Notes: a model not told the origin generated them from the sequence alone. A DNA stretch of 64,000 nt from an uncultured Sulfitobacter sp. (GCA_913060815.1 CAJXSZ010000001.1:1-64000); one strand, 5' to 3'; shown: positions 26,584-36,048, counted from the stretch's first letter. Numbers and translations are program-made.

Positions 26584-26681
26584 AAAGGTTGGGCATCTTT
26601 TCTGGGCTCAGATTAGCGTTTTGCGGGATGACGCACAAAACGCATGTCCGTGATTGTCTTGTGATCGGCTGGACATCACAA
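26584..26681 (+). promoter_or_regulatory. Structured leader before the LysE-type exporter gene
   Basis: Three hairpins in succession precede the exporter gene. AAAAG/CTTTT spans 26584-26600. GCGTTTTG/CAAAACGC (26616-26623 with 26636-26643) has an inner CG/CG pair. TTGTGAT/ATCACAA (26659-26665 with 26675-26681) has a 9-base loop. The last ends 46 bases before the ATG. No known riboswitch class matches. Alternatively the palindromes are regulator operators, for instance for an ArgP/LysG-like protein not encoded nearby. Confidence 0.45.
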
Positions 26682-26727
26682 AAGTCTCCGCCTACCAAAG
26701 CGCGGAACAGTCGGAGTGCTGCGCATA

Positions 26728-27324
26728 ATGTCTTCCTTTCTTCCGGGTTTCTTACTGAGCCTGACGCTGATCCTTGCCATCGGGGCTCAGAACGCTTTTG
26801 TGCTGCGGCAGGGGTTGCGGCGCGAACATGTGTTTTGGGTCTGTGCCACCTGCACCCTTTGTGATGCCGTTCTGATTGCCGCAGGGGTGGCAGGATTCGG
26901 CGCACTGGCCGATGCGGCGCCGTGGTTCGAAACGGCGATGCGATACGGCGGTGCTGCCTTCTTATTGGTCTACGGCACGCAAGCTGCCCTGAGCGCATGG
27001 CGGGGCGGAGAAGCACTGGAGGCGGAGGGGGCAGTCGGGCAGTCACTGCGTAGCACATTGGTGACACTGCTGGCGATTACACTGCTCAACCCGCATGTCT
27101 ACCTCGATACTTTGGTGCTCGTCGGCTCGGTCTCGGCGCAGTATCCTGACAAGGTAGCCTTTGCCGCAGGTGCAATTCTCGCCAGTGCGATCTTCTTTTT
27201 CATTCTGGGCTACGGGGCGCGCCTGCTTCAGCCTGTCTTTGCACGGCCAGTCAGTTGGCGCATTCTGGATGCGCTGATCGCGGTCACGATGTGGAGCATC
27301 GCGCTGGCCCTTTTGTTCCAGTAA
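26728..27324 (+). CDS. LysE/ArgO-type amino acid exporter
   Basis: 198-residue inner-membrane protein with six hydrophobic helices. N-terminal FLLSLTLILAIGAQNAFVLR and the later ITLLNPHVYLDTLVLVGS are specific to the LysE/ArgO branch that exports lysine or arginine, as opposed to RhtB types. Start at 26728 is preferred: GGAG lies 11 bases upstream, whereas the earlier GTG at 26716 overlaps that site. Divergent from the 82-aa gene, with a structured leader. Confidence 0.88.
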   Translation: MSSFLPGFLLSLTLILAIGAQNAFVLRQGLRREHVFWVCATCTLCDAVLIAAGVAGFGALADAAPWFETAMRYGGAAFLLVYGTQAALSAWRGGEALEAEGAVGQSLRSTLVTLLAITLLNPHVYLDTLVLVGSVSAQYPDKVAFAAGAILASAIFFFILGYGARLLQPVFARPVSWRILDALIAVTMWSIALALLFQ

Positions 27325-27363
27325 CCCCTTGCACTGTCGAAGGGATTACAGTCAACTCGCCCT

Positions 27364-28266
27364 ATGACCACCCAACTCCCTCACCGCCCTATTGCAGGAA
27401 TCTTCTGGATGCTTGTGACAGGTGTATGTTTCATCATGGTCACCGCATTGGTCAAAACCATGGGGCCGCGCCTGCCCCCCGGAGAGGCGGCGTTTATTCG
27501 CTATGCGATGGGACTGGTGTTCCTACTGCCCTCGCTGGGTGCGCTGCGCGATGCGCATCTGACGCGTCGGCAGTGGACATTATTTTCCGTGCGGGGCCTG
27601 TGTCATGCGGGCGGGGTGATCTTGTGGTTCTATGCCATGGTGCGCATCCCTATCGCCGAGGTGACGGCCATGGGTTACCTCGCACCGATCTATGTCACGG
27701 TAGGTGCGGCGGTCTTTCTGGGAGAACGGCTGGCAGCACGTCGCATTGTGGCGGTGGTGCTGGGGCTGGTGGGGGCCGCGATCATTCTGCGCCCAGGATT
27801 TCGGGAGGTCAGCGATGGCCATATGGCGATGCTACTGGCCGCCGTGGTGTTCGCCGGTAGCTATCTGACAGCCAAAGTGCTTGCCGATGAGGTGAATGCA
27901 GGCGTGGTGGTTGCCCTATTGTCGGTCTTTGTGACCATTGGCCTCGCGCCCTTTGCTGCTGCTGACTGGGTCACGCCAAATGTGCGGGAGTTGATGTTTC
28001 TGGCAGGCGTGGCTGTATTTGCCACAGCAGGCCACTACACCATGACGCTGGCCTTTGCCGCCGCTCCAGTGACCGTGACGCAGCCGGTCACCTTCCTGCA
28101 ACTGGTCTGGGCTACGCTGCTGGGGTTGGTGTGGTTCGATGAAGCGGTTGATATCTGGGTCGTTCTGGGCGGTGCGGTCATCCTCGGGTCGGTCACATTC
28201 ATTACGTGGCGCGAGGCGATGCTCAAGCGCCAAGTGACGCCGGATGCTCCTGCCACGAAGGGCTGA
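27364..28266 (+). CDS. DMT-superfamily (EamA) transporter
   Basis: 300 residues with ten hydrophobic helices in two EamA repeats. GEAAFIRYAMGLVFLLPSLG in the first and TQPVTFLQLVWATLLG-type sequence in the second are typical of the RhaT/EamA metabolite exporters. The gene starts 39 bases after the LysE-type gene, so they may form one export operon. Its stop codon is followed 5 bases later by the candidate BetI operator, so transcription of the bet operon starts right behind it. Confidence 0.85.
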   Translation: MTTQLPHRPIAGIFWMLVTGVCFIMVTALVKTMGPRLPPGEAAFIRYAMGLVFLLPSLGALRDAHLTRRQWTLFSVRGLCHAGGVILWFYAMVRIPIAEVTAMGYLAPIYVTVGAAVFLGERLAARRIVAVVLGLVGAAIILRPGFREVSDGHMAMLLAAVVFAGSYLTAKVLADEVNAGVVVALLSVFVTIGLAPFAAADWVTPNVRELMFLAGVAVFATAGHYTMTLAFAAAPVTVTQPVTFLQLVWATLLGLVWFDEAVDIWVVLGGAVILGSVTFITWREAMLKRQVTPDAPATKG

Positions 28267-28270
28267 TCTG

Positions 28271-28292
28271 TTATTGATTGACGGATCAATAA
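28271..28292. promoter_or_regulatory. Candidate BetI operator palindrome
   Basis: TTATTGAT (28271-28278) and ATCAATAA (28285-28292) are perfect 8-base inverted repeats around a 6-base centre, 44 bases before betI. TetR-family regulators such as BetI bind palindromes of this kind, and E. coli BetI sites also carry TTGA/TCAA-rich arms. Choline would release BetI. It is followed by an A6 run, not T, so a plus-strand terminator function is excluded. Confidence 0.7.
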
Positions 28293-28335
28293 AAAACCCG
28301 CAGAGTCCCGTCGAACTCTAGCGGAGCGGAATCAT

Positions 28336-28911
28336 ATGCCCAAACTCGGAATGGAACCTGTGCGCCGCGCTTCACTCGTGCGCGCCACGATCGCGGAGAT
28401 TGGCCGCGCGCAGTCGCTGGATGTGACGGTGGGACAAATTGCAAAAACGGCTGGCATGTCCACAGCGCTTGCGCATCACTATTTCGGAGGTAAGGATCAG
28501 ATATTCCTCGCCGCCATGCGCCACATCCTGAGCGAATACGGCGCCGTAGTGCGCGCGTCGCTGGCTGCTGCGCCAACCCCGTTGGCCCGCGCCGAGGCGA
28601 TTATTACCGCGAGTTTTGACGAGACGTGTTTTGCCCCTGCGACTGTCGCGGCGTGGATGACGCTTTATGCTGCCGCGCCGACGCAGCCGCAGATGAAACA
28701 GCTGTTGACGATTTATCACGCACGGCTGCGCGCCAACCTGACCCATGCATTGCGCCCTCTGACCCCGACCCCACAGGCGGATGCAGAGACGCTCGCCGCC
28801 CTGATTGATGGTCTCTATCTGCGTGCGGCCCTGTCGGATGCTGGGTCAAGCGGAGCAGCGAAGCACACGGCATTGCGCACCCTCCAGATGATTCTCAAGG
28901 AGCCGACATGA
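28336..28911 (+). CDS. betI: Transcriptional repressor BetI
   Basis: 191-residue TetR-family choline-responsive repressor. The N-terminal helix-turn-helix reads VTVGQIAKTAGMSTALAHHYFGGKDQI (about 36-60), with the BetI-specific LAHHYFGGKD. The C-terminal ligand domain (FCPVTVAAWM-like FAPATVAAWMTLYAAA) matches BetI. It is first in the bet operon and overlaps betC by 4 bases. A palindromic operator candidate sits just upstream, consistent with autoregulation. Confidence 0.94.
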   Translation: MPKLGMEPVRRASLVRATIAEIGRAQSLDVTVGQIAKTAGMSTALAHHYFGGKDQIFLAAMRHILSEYGAVVRASLAAAPTPLARAEAIITASFDETCFAPATVAAWMTLYAAAPTQPQMKQLLTIYHARLRANLTHALRPLTPTPQADAETLAALIDGLYLRAALSDAGSSGAAKHTALRTLQMILKEPT

Positions 28912-30416
28912 CCCAGCCCAACATCCTGATCCTGATGGTGGACCAGCTTAACGGCACGCTATTTCCTGATGGCCCTGCCGATTGGCTGCATGCGCCCAAT
29001 CTTAAAAAGCTTGCTGCGCGCTCGACGCGGTTCAAGAATGCCTACACGGCGTCGCCGCTTTGTGCGCCAGGTCGTGCGGCCTTTATGTCGGGCCAATTGC
29101 CAAGCGCCACAGGCGTTTATGACAACGCGGCAGAGTTCACCTCAAGCATCCCGACGTATGCCCACCACCTGCGCCGCGCAGGATACTACACCTGCCTCTC
29201 GGGCAAGATGCATTTCGTGGGGCCGGATCAGCTTCACGGCTTCGAGGACCGCCTGACCACCGACATCTATCCCGCCGATTTCGGCTGGACCCCTGATTAC
29301 CGCAAACCCGGAGAACGGATTGACTGGTGGTATCACAACATGGGCAGCGTCACGGGCGCGGGTGTGGCCGAGATCAGCAACCAGATGGAATATGATGACG
29401 CCGTCGCCTATGAGGCGACGCGCAAGATTTACGAGCTCAGTCGCGGATTGGACAAGCGCCCTTGGTGCCTGACGGCGAGCTTTACCCACCCACACGATCC
29501 TTACGTGGCGCGCAAGAAATACTGGGACCTTTATGAAGACTGCGAGCATCTGCTCCCTGAGGTGCCCGCGATGGACTACGAAGACCACGACCCCCATTCC
29601 AAGCGCATCTTTGACGCCAACAACTGGCGCGAGTTCGATATCACCGAGGATGACATCCGCCGATCCCGCCGCGCCTATTTTGCCAACATCAGCTATCTCG
29701 ATGACAAGATTGGCGAGATTTTGCAGACGCTCGAGGACACGCGGCAAGAGGCGATCATCCTCTTTGTCTCCGACCACGGCGATATGCTGGGGGAGCGAGG
29801 GCTGTGGTTCAAGATGAGCTTCCTTGAAGGCTCCGCCCGCGTGCCGATGATGATTGCCGCCCCGCAGATGGAGGCGGGTCTGCACGAGACCCCCGTGAGC
29901 AACATCGACGTCTGCCCCACGCTGTGTGATCTGGCGGGCGTGGATATGTCCGAGATTATGCCGTGGACCACTGGGCAAAGCCTCGTGCCCATGGGGCAGG
30001 GGGTTGAGCGGACCGAGCCTGTGGCAATGGAATACGCCGCCGAGGCCTCGTACGCGCCGCTTGTTTCGCTGCGCTATGGCAAGTGGAAGTACAACCGATG
30101 CGCGCTCGACCCTGACCAGCTGTTTGATCTGGAGGCTGATCCGCACGAATTGACCAATCTGGCGGAGGTGCCTGCGCATCGCGGCACGCTGGACCAGTTG
30201 CGCGCCAAGTCGGAGGCGCGCTGGGATCTCGACTCCTATGACGCCGATGTGCGCAAGTCCCAAGCCCGCCGCTGGATCGTTTACGAAGCCTTGCGCTCTG
30301 GCGGCTACTACCCATGGGATTACCAGCCCCTGCGCGATGCTTCCGAGGCCTATATGCGCAACCACATGGATTTGAACGTACTGGAAGAGAATAAACGCTT
30401 CCCGCGAGGAGAATAG
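28908..30416 (+). CDS. betC: Choline-sulfatase
   Basis: 502-residue type I sulfatase that hydrolyses choline-O-sulfate to choline plus sulfate. The sulfatase active site SPLCAPGRAAFMSG has Cys52 (Cys-x-Pro-x-Arg), which must be turned into formylglycine by a maturase not present in this window. Metal ligands include Asp12 (LMVDQLNG) and VSDHGDMLG. The C-terminal region with YMRNHMDLNVLE and FPRGE is typical of BetC. No signal peptide, so it is cytosolic. Coupled to betI (ATGA overlap). Confidence 0.95.
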   Translation: MTQPNILILMVDQLNGTLFPDGPADWLHAPNLKKLAARSTRFKNAYTASPLCAPGRAAFMSGQLPSATGVYDNAAEFTSSIPTYAHHLRRAGYYTCLSGKMHFVGPDQLHGFEDRLTTDIYPADFGWTPDYRKPGERIDWWYHNMGSVTGAGVAEISNQMEYDDAVAYEATRKIYELSRGLDKRPWCLTASFTHPHDPYVARKKYWDLYEDCEHLLPEVPAMDYEDHDPHSKRIFDANNWREFDITEDDIRRSRRAYFANISYLDDKIGEILQTLEDTRQEAIILFVSDHGDMLGERGLWFKMSFLEGSARVPMMIAAPQMEAGLHETPVSNIDVCPTLCDLAGVDMSEIMPWTTGQSLVPMGQGVERTEPVAMEYAAEASYAPLVSLRYGKWKYNRCALDPDQLFDLEADPHELTNLAEVPAHRGTLDQLRAKSEARWDLDSYDADVRKSQARRWIVYEALRSGGYYPWDYQPLRDASEAYMRNHMDLNVLEENKRFPRGE

Positions 30417-30419
30417 AAG

Positions 30420-31877
30420 ATGAGCATCAATACCCAACCCACCGCCAGCCATTTCATTGACGGCCAATATGTCGAGGATACCGCAGGCGCACCCATCGAG
30501 GTGATCTATCCCGCCACTGGCGAAGTGATTGCCACCGTGCATGCAGCGACCCCTGCGATTGTTGACCAAGCGCTGACTGCAGCGAAGAGGGCCCAGCGGG
30601 AATGGGCCGCGATGAGCGGGACGGAGCGCGGCCGCATCCTGCGCCGTGCCGCTGACATCATGCGGGAGCGCAACCACGATTTGTCGATCCTCGAGACCTA
30701 TGACACTGGAAAACCCTATCAGGAAACCAGCGTGGTCGATGCGACAAGCGGGGCAGATGCGCTGGAGTATTTTGGCGGCATGGCCGCCACCATCACGGGC
30801 GAGCATATCCAGTTGGGTGAAGATTGGGTCTATACCCGCCGCGAGCCTTTGGGCGTGTGCGTGGGCATCGGCGCGTGGAACTACCCAACACAGATCGCCT
30901 GCTGGAAAGGCGCGCCTGCGCTGGCCTGCGGTAATGCGGTGATCTTCAAACCTTCCGAGACGACGCCGCTTTGTGCGCTCAAGGTCGCGGAAATTCTGGT
31001 TGAGGCGGGACTACCTGCGGGGCTCTATAATGTGGTGCAGGGCTTGGGCGATGTGGGCGCAAGCCTCGTGACGGACCCTCGCGTGGACAAAGTCTCGCTT
31101 ACAGGGTCAGTGCCTACGGGGCGCAAGGTCTATGCTGCTGCTGCTGAGGGCATGAAGCATGTGACCATGGAGCTGGGCGGCAAATCCCCGATGATCGTAT
31201 TCGAGGATGCCGATATCGAGAATGCTGTTTCGGGCGCCATCCTTGGCAACTTCTACAGCTCCGGTCAGGTGTGTTCCAACGGGACGCGGGTTTTTGTGCA
31301 TACGGATATCAAGGAGGCGTTTCTGGCGCGTCTGTCCGAGCGTCTGGGCGATGCAGTGATTGGCGATCCAATGGACCCCGACACCAGCTTTGGCCCGATG
31401 GTGTCGAAGCGCCAGATGGAGATCGCGCTGGACTATATCGCCAAGGGTGAGGCCGAGGGTGCGCGCCTTGTCTATGGTGGCAAAGCGATTGAGGGCGATG
31501 GCTTCTACATGCAGCCCACGATCTTTGCCGACGTGACAGATGATATGGTCATCGCGCGAGAGGAAATTTTCGGCCCCGTTATGGCCGTTCTGGATTTCAC
31601 CGATGAAGCAGACGTCATGGCGCGGGCCAATGACACCGAGTTCGGGCTGGCCGCGGGCGTGTTTACCCGCGATCTCACCCGTGCGCACCGTGTGGCGGCA
31701 GGCTTCGAGGCGGGGACCTGCTATATCAACACCTATAATGATGCGCCGGTCGAGGCACCCTTTGGCGGTGTCAAAGCCTCGGGCGTAGGGCGCGAGAACT
31801 CCAAGGCGGCGATCGAGCATTATAGCCAGGTCAAATCCGTCTATGTGCGTATGGGCGATGTGGAGGCACCATTCTGA
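30420..31877 (+). CDS. betB: Betaine aldehyde dehydrogenase
   Basis: 485-residue NAD(P)+-dependent aldehyde dehydrogenase turning betaine aldehyde into glycine betaine. The catalytic residues are in place: Asn153 (GAWNYPTQ), Glu251 (MELGGKSP) and Cys285 ([13 protein letters not shown]). It lies 3 bases after betC, with AGGAG in the end of betC. The last base of its TGA is the A of the next gene's ATG, so the operon is tightly coupled. Confidence 0.96.
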   Translation: MSINTQPTASHFIDGQYVEDTAGAPIEVIYPATGEVIATVHAATPAIVDQALTAAKRAQREWAAMSGTERGRILRRAADIMRERNHDLSILETYDTGKPYQETSVVDATSGADALEYFGGMAATITGEHIQLGEDWVYTRREPLGVCVGIGAWNYPTQIACWKGAPALACGNAVIFKPSETTPLCALKVAEILVEAGLPAGLYNVVQGLGDVGASLVTDPRVDKVSLTGSVPTGRKVYAAAAEGMKHVTMELGGKSPMIVFEDADIENAVSGAILGNFYSSGQVCSNGTRVFVHTDIKEAFLARLSERLGDAVIGDPMDPDTSFGPMVSKRQMEIALDYIAKGEAEGARLVYGGKAIEGDGFYMQPTIFADVTDDMVIAREEIFGPVMAVLDFTDEADVMARANDTEFGLAAGVFTRDLTRAHRVAAGFEAGTCYINTYNDAPVEAPFGGVKASGVGRENSKAAIEHYSQVKSVYVRMGDVEAPF

Positions 31878-32128
31878 TGACCGATATGCCCCAAGCGCCC
31901 GAGCCGCGCACCAGCCGCGTCGATTTCGTCAAATGGATCGCTACTGTGGTCCAGCTTGTTGGGTATGGCCTGACGGGTATGGGGCTCGAGCCGTGGAACA
32001 TCTTTGCCTTTTTTATAGGCATCGGACTGTGGTTCGCGGTGGGCGTCATGTGGCAGGACCGCGCTATCATGGTGGTCCATGTGGGCGCGTTCGTCTCGCT
32101 GCTCGCTGGCTATTTGAGTGCGAACTGA
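31877..32128 (+). CDS. Small membrane protein of the bet operon (DUF6552-like)
   Basis: 83 residues. A Pro/charged N-terminus (about 1-17) is followed by two hydrophobic segments (about 18-38 with [13 protein letters not shown], and 43-60, with a third near 65-82). It overlaps betB at its start and betA at its end by one base each (TGATG), so it must be co-translated with both. Similar small proteins sit between betB and betA in other roseobacters, to my knowledge without a known role. It might anchor BetA or assist choline uptake; that is conjecture. Confidence 0.8.
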   Translation: MTDMPQAPEPRTSRVDFVKWIATVVQLVGYGLTGMGLEPWNIFAFFIGIGLWFAVGVMWQDRAIMVVHVGAFVSLLAGYLSAN

Positions 32129-33786
32129 TGGAAGCTGATTTTGTAATCGTAGGGGCGGGCAGTGCGGGCTGCGCCATGGCGTATCGTTTGGGCGAGGCGG
32201 GTGCATCGGTGCTGGTGATCGAGCACGGCGGCACGGACGCGGGGCCGTTCATCCAGATGCCAGCCGCGCTCAGCTATCCGATGAACATGAAACGCTATGA
32301 CTGGGGCTATCTGTCCGAGCCCGAGCCGAACCTGAACAACCGCAAACTGGTCTGTCCGAGGGGCAAGGTCATTGGTGGCTCATCCTCGATCAACGGGATG
32401 GTCTATGTGCGCGGTCACGCGATGGATTTTGACCACTGGCGTGATCAGGGTGCGGCTGGCTGGGGCTATGCCGATGTGCTGCCCTATTTCAGACGTATGG
32501 AGACATGGCGTGACGGCGGTCATGGCGGCGACAGCTATTGGCGCGGTAAAGACGGGCCGCTGCACGTGAGCCGAGGCCCGCGTAAAAATCCGCTGTTCAA
32601 GGCCTTTGTCGAGGCAGGCAAGCAGGCGGGATATGAGGCCACCGACGACTATAACGGCGAGAAGCAGGAAGGCTTTGGTCCGATGGAGCAGACGGTGCAT
32701 GACGGTCGGCGCTGGTCGGCGGCCAATGCCTATCTGCGCCCTGCGCTCAAGCGTGAGAATGTCGAAATCACCCGCGCGCTCGCGCGTCGTGTGGTAATGG
32801 AAGAGGGCCGCGCCGTAGGCGTCGAGGTCGAGCGGGGCGGCAAGATCGAGGTGATCCGCGCGCGGCGGGAGGTTCTTCTGGCGGCGTCGTCCATCAACTC
32901 GCCCAAAATTCTGATGCTTTCTGGCATTGGTCCTGCAGCACATCTGAAGGAGAACGGGATCGAGGTCGTCGCAGACAGGCCTGGCGTAGGTGGCAATTTG
33001 CAAGATCACCTTGAGGTCTACATGCAGATGGCCGCGAGCCAGCCCATCACGCTCTACAAGCATTGGAACCTGGTCTCCAAGGCCGTGATCGGTGCGCAAT
33101 GGCTCTTCACCAAGACGGGTATGGGGGCGTCAAACCAGTTCGAGAGTGCGGCGTTCATCCGCAGCCGAGCGGGCGTCCCGTACCCCGATATCCAGTACCA
33201 CTTCTTGCCAATCGCCGTGCGTTATGACGGGCAGGCGGCTGCCGAGGGGCACGGGTTTCAGGCGCATGTCGGCCCGATGCGGTCCAAATCGCGGGGGCGC
33301 GTCAGTTTGCGTTCGGGCGATCCTTCGGACAATCCGAAGATTAATTTTAACTATATGTCCCATCCCGAGGATTGGGAGGAGTGGCGCCGCTGTATCCGTT
33401 TGACGCGCGAGATTTTCGCGCAGGACGCGTTCAAGCCCTTCGTCAAAAACGAAATCCAACCCGGTGCTGATGTCCAATCCGACGACGAGATTGACGCATT
33501 CGTGCGCGAGCATGCCGAGAGTGCGTATCACCCTTGCGGCACATGCAAAATGGGCAGCGAACAGGACAAAGACGCCGTGGTGGATGCACAGGGCAGGGTG
33601 ATCGGTGTGCAGGGACTGCGGGTTGTGGACAGCTCGATCTTTCCGCGCATCACCAATGGCAACCTCAATGGCCCCTCGATCATGGTGGGAGAAAAGATGG
33701 CGGATCATGTCTTGGGCAAAGAGCCGCTCGCCCCTTCGAATGACGTGCCTTGGGTACATCCCGAATGGGAGAAAGCGCAGCGCTAA
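32128..33786 (+). CDS. betA: Choline dehydrogenase
   Basis: 552-residue GMC-family flavoprotein, membrane-associated, oxidising choline to betaine aldehyde (and partly onward). FAD-binding [11 protein letters not shown] is at 5-15, the GMC signature [18 protein letters not shown] is near 78-95, and the catalytic His lies in [12 protein letters not shown]. The real start is Met at 32128, although the open frame runs 95 residues further upstream across betB and the small gene. It completes betICB-x-A; no choline transporter gene is in the operon. Confidence 0.95.
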   Translation: MEADFVIVGAGSAGCAMAYRLGEAGASVLVIEHGGTDAGPFIQMPAALSYPMNMKRYDWGYLSEPEPNLNNRKLVCPRGKVIGGSSSINGMVYVRGHAMDFDHWRDQGAAGWGYADVLPYFRRMETWRDGGHGGDSYWRGKDGPLHVSRGPRKNPLFKAFVEAGKQAGYEATDDYNGEKQEGFGPMEQTVHDGRRWSAANAYLRPALKRENVEITRALARRVVMEEGRAVGVEVERGGKIEVIRARREVLLAASSINSPKILMLSGIGPAAHLKENGIEVVADRPGVGGNLQDHLEVYMQMAASQPITLYKHWNLVSKAVIGAQWLFTKTGMGASNQFESAAFIRSRAGVPYPDIQYHFLPIAVRYDGQAAAEGHGFQAHVGPMRSKSRGRVSLRSGDPSDNPKINFNYMSHPEDWEEWRRCIRLTREIFAQDAFKPFVKNEIQPGADVQSDDEIDAFVREHAESAYHPCGTCKMGSEQDKDAVVDAQGRVIGVQGLRVVDSSIFPRITNGNLNGPSIMVGEKMADHVLGKEPLAPSNDVPWVHPEWEKAQR

Positions 33787-33819
33787 TGGTTAATAATATG
33801 GGGTGAGCATGAGGATGTG

Positions 33820-33835
33820 TTAACTATTTGTTAAC
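33820..33835. promoter_or_regulatory. Candidate CtrA-binding site
   Basis: TTAA-CTATTTG-TTAAC matches the CtrA consensus TTAA-N7-TTAA exactly. It lies 31 bases before the thermonuclease start, in an AT-rich promoter-like spacer (GTTAAC repeated twice). CtrA is present in essentially all roseobacters. Confidence 0.6.
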
Positions 33836-33865
33836 CTTTGAGCCAACTTGCGATAGTGTTGGGGC

Positions 33866-34603
33866 ATGTACCGCTCCATCACACGCCCCATGTATCAATC
33901 AAAGCACCTTTCTCTCCGCTCGGGGCGTATCATGCTGTGCATTGCCATCGGCATTGCAGCCCTTGCGCTTTTTTCGACCACGGCGCCTGCCAATCAGAGC
34001 AGTGGATCGGTGACGGGCAAAATTCGTGTCATTGATGGTGATAGCTTCGAGGTGGCGGGCGTCAAAATCCGCCTGCATGCGATTGATGCGCCCGAGACGG
34101 ATCAGATTTGCCAGACGGAACAGGGGCGTGATTGGGCATGTGGAGGATGGATCACTAAAGTGGTCAGCGACCGATATTCTGGAGCCTCGGCCAGTTGCGA
34201 GGCGCTTGATACCGATAAATACGGCCGCACCGTTGCACGATGTTTTGCGCTGGGCGAGGATGTTGGCGCGTGGCTGGTGCGTGAGGGATTTGCTTTTGCC
34301 TATGTGAAGTACGGCGACGATTATGCACAAATCGAGCGGGAGGCGGCAGGGATGGACCGCGGCCTGCACGCGGTGCGGTTGCAGACGCCCGCCCAGCACC
34401 GTGCGCAGCGCGCCAAAGGGCGCATTCCGCCCGATGACGCCTGTAAGATCAAAGGCAATATCAGCGCGAATGGCACCCGCATCTTCCACGTTCCCGGTCA
34501 GGCGTTTTACGAGCGTACGGGCATCAATACACGCAAGGGGGAGCGGTGGTTCTGCTCTGCCGCTGCTGCACAAGCGGCAGGATGGCGCGCGGCGCGCCGT
34601 TAG
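33866..34603 (+). CDS. Secreted thermonuclease (SNase) family protein
   Basis: 245 residues. N-terminal membrane segment/signal at about 20-42 (IGIAALALFSTTAPA). The staphylococcal-nuclease fold follows: VIDGDSFEVAGVKIRLHAID with APETDQ, DKYGRTVARCFALGEDV, and LVREGFAFAYVKYGDDYA. Catalytic Arg and Asp/Glu of the SNase type are present. The C-terminus (about 190-245) holds IFHVPGQAFYERTGI, a small extra domain found with roseobacter SNases. Likely periplasmic or extracellular DNA/RNA degradation. It converges on the PccR gene with a 4-base overlap of stops; a CtrA box lies upstream. Confidence 0.85.
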   Translation: MYRSITRPMYQSKHLSLRSGRIMLCIAIGIAALALFSTTAPANQSSGSVTGKIRVIDGDSFEVAGVKIRLHAIDAPETDQICQTEQGRDWACGGWITKVVSDRYSGASASCEALDTDKYGRTVARCFALGEDVGAWLVREGFAFAYVKYGDDYAQIEREAAGMDRGLHAVRLQTPAQHRAQRAKGRIPPDDACKIKGNISANGTRIFHVPGQAFYERTGINTRKGERWFCSAAAAQAAGWRAARR

Positions 34604-35994
34604 TCGACGCTGTACGGCAGTACATCGCGGCGATCCGGGTCCACTACGAGGCTGCGCTCCAGCGGCGGAACAGAGCGTTGGTGACAGTCCTTGCGCGTGC
34701 AAATACGACATGAAATCCCGATGGGTTCAAAGACTGAGTCCCTGCTGAGATCCAAGCCATCGGCGTATACCAGTTGCGGCGCGTGGCGCACCTCACAGCC
34801 CAGCGCTAGCGCGAACCGTCGCATGGGCGCGCCGAATCGTCCCGCAGATTTCGAGATGTCGCGTGCGATCGAGATATAGCGCACCCCATCGGGTGTTTCG
34901 GCCAGTTGGCGCAAAAACTGACCTGGTGTCTCGAAGGCGCGGTGCACATTCCACAGCGGGCATGCCCCGCCAAAGCGTGCAAACTGCAGGCGGGTGGCGG
35001 AGTGGCGTTTGGTAATCGTCCCCGCCTGATCAACCCGCACAAAGAAGAAGGGCACACCCTTTGCACCGGGTCTTTGCAGGGTGGAGAGGCGGTGCGTGAC
35101 CTGCTCGATGCTGGCGCCAAAATGTTGGGCCAGCACTTCGAGATCGTGGCGGCAGGCCTGCGCTTGGGCCTGAAACGCGCCATAGGGCAGCAGGGCCGCG
35201 CCGGCAAAGTAATTGGCCAACCCGATTTTGGCGATGTCGCGGGCGGCAGGCGAATGGAAGCGTGCGAGGTCCAGCGTGGCCTCTAGCAACGTATTGCTCT
35301 GCTCGAGCGCCAGTTGCAGCAGCAGTTGGAATGTCTGCGTCTCGACAGGGGCGCGCGCGGAGATGTGCAGGACCCCGTTTGGACGATCCAGCAGGCGCAG
35401 GGCATCCATGTCGCTCAGCGTGATCGTTAGGCCCGCCGCCTCCAGCGCTTGTGTTGCGGCACTGCGGATGTCGGGGCCTGCGCGGGTGGCGAACCGCTCG
35501 GCGGCGTGGTCCACAGCGTCGATGTAATTGTCGCAATAGTGAAAAAAATCGCGCACCTCCTCCCACGGGCTTGGCGTGGGGCGCGCATCTTCGCGGCCCA
35601 ATGCCTCGTCCAGCAGCGCAAGGCGTTCGTGCGCCTGACGGTATCCTTGATGCAAGGCGATAAACGCGCGCGCAAGGCTTGGCGCGTTAGAGGCGGTGAG
35701 CCGCACATCGGCGAGCGCGGGCGTCTCATTAGCAAAAAGAGGATCGGCGAGGATTTCCTGCATGTCGCTGGTGAGCCGCTCGGTATCGCCCGCACTCAGC
35801 TCGGTGACATCCATCCCGAATTCCGACGCCAGCGCCAGTACAACCGCGGTGGAGACGGGACGGTTGTTGTTCTCCATCTGGTTAAGATAGGGGAGCGAGA
35901 CGCCAAGGCGGGCGGCGAACTCCTTTTGCGTGTGTCCGATCTTGAGCCGCTGTTCGCGCAGTTTTGCACCGGCATAGAGCTTTTGCGTGGCCAT
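34600..35994 (-). CDS. pccR: PccR-like short-chain fatty acyl-CoA regulator (ScfR family)
   Basis: 464 residues. XRE-type helix-turn-helix at about 11-66 (LREQRLKIGHTQKEFAARLG, VSLPYLNQMENN), IrrE/ImmA-like middle (about 150-300), and a C-terminal Cys-rich domain ending GISCRICTRKDCHQRS. This order matches Rhodobacter sphaeroides PccR, which activates propionyl-CoA carboxylase expression, and relatives RamB/MccR. The nearby pccB/pccA genes and TTTGCAAA boxes before itself and pccB strongly support the assignment. It probably senses propionyl-CoA or another short acyl-CoA. Confidence 0.92.
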   Translation of the reverse strand: MATQKLYAGAKLREQRLKIGHTQKEFAARLGVSLPYLNQMENNNRPVSTAVVLALASEFGMDVTELSAGDTERLTSDMQEILADPLFANETPALADVRLTASNAPSLARAFIALHQGYRQAHERLALLDEALGREDARPTPSPWEEVRDFFHYCDNYIDAVDHAAERFATRAGPDIRSAATQALEAAGLTITLSDMDALRLLDRPNGVLHISARAPVETQTFQLLLQLALEQSNTLLEATLDLARFHSPAARDIAKIGLANYFAGAALLPYGAFQAQAQACRHDLEVLAQHFGASIEQVTHRLSTLQRPGAKGVPFFFVRVDQAGTITKRHSATRLQFARFGGACPLWNVHRAFETPGQFLRQLAETPDGVRYISIARDISKSAGRFGAPMRRFALALGCEVRHAPQLVYADGLDLSRDSVFEPIGISCRICTRKDCHQRSVPPLERSLVVDPDRRDVLPYSVD

Positions 35995-36003
35995 AGCCTG
36001 TCC

Positions 36004-36041
36004 TTTGCAAAGTTTGCTATGCCAATGTCTAGCTTTGCAAA
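36004..36041. promoter_or_regulatory. PccR boxes upstream of pccR
   Basis: Two exact TTTGCAAA octamers (36004-36011 and 36034-36041) with a partial TTTGCTA between (36013-36019), in the 54-base gap before pccR. The known R. sphaeroides PccR motif is built of TTTGCAAA repeats, so autoregulation is likely. Confidence 0.78.
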
Positions 36042-36048
36042 CCCCGCA

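Noticed and set aside
28293..28300. A-run next to the BetI palindrome as a possible terminator of the DMT gene
   Set aside because: The run is A, not T, on the plus strand, and the palindrome is AT-rich, so it would not stop plus-strand transcription.
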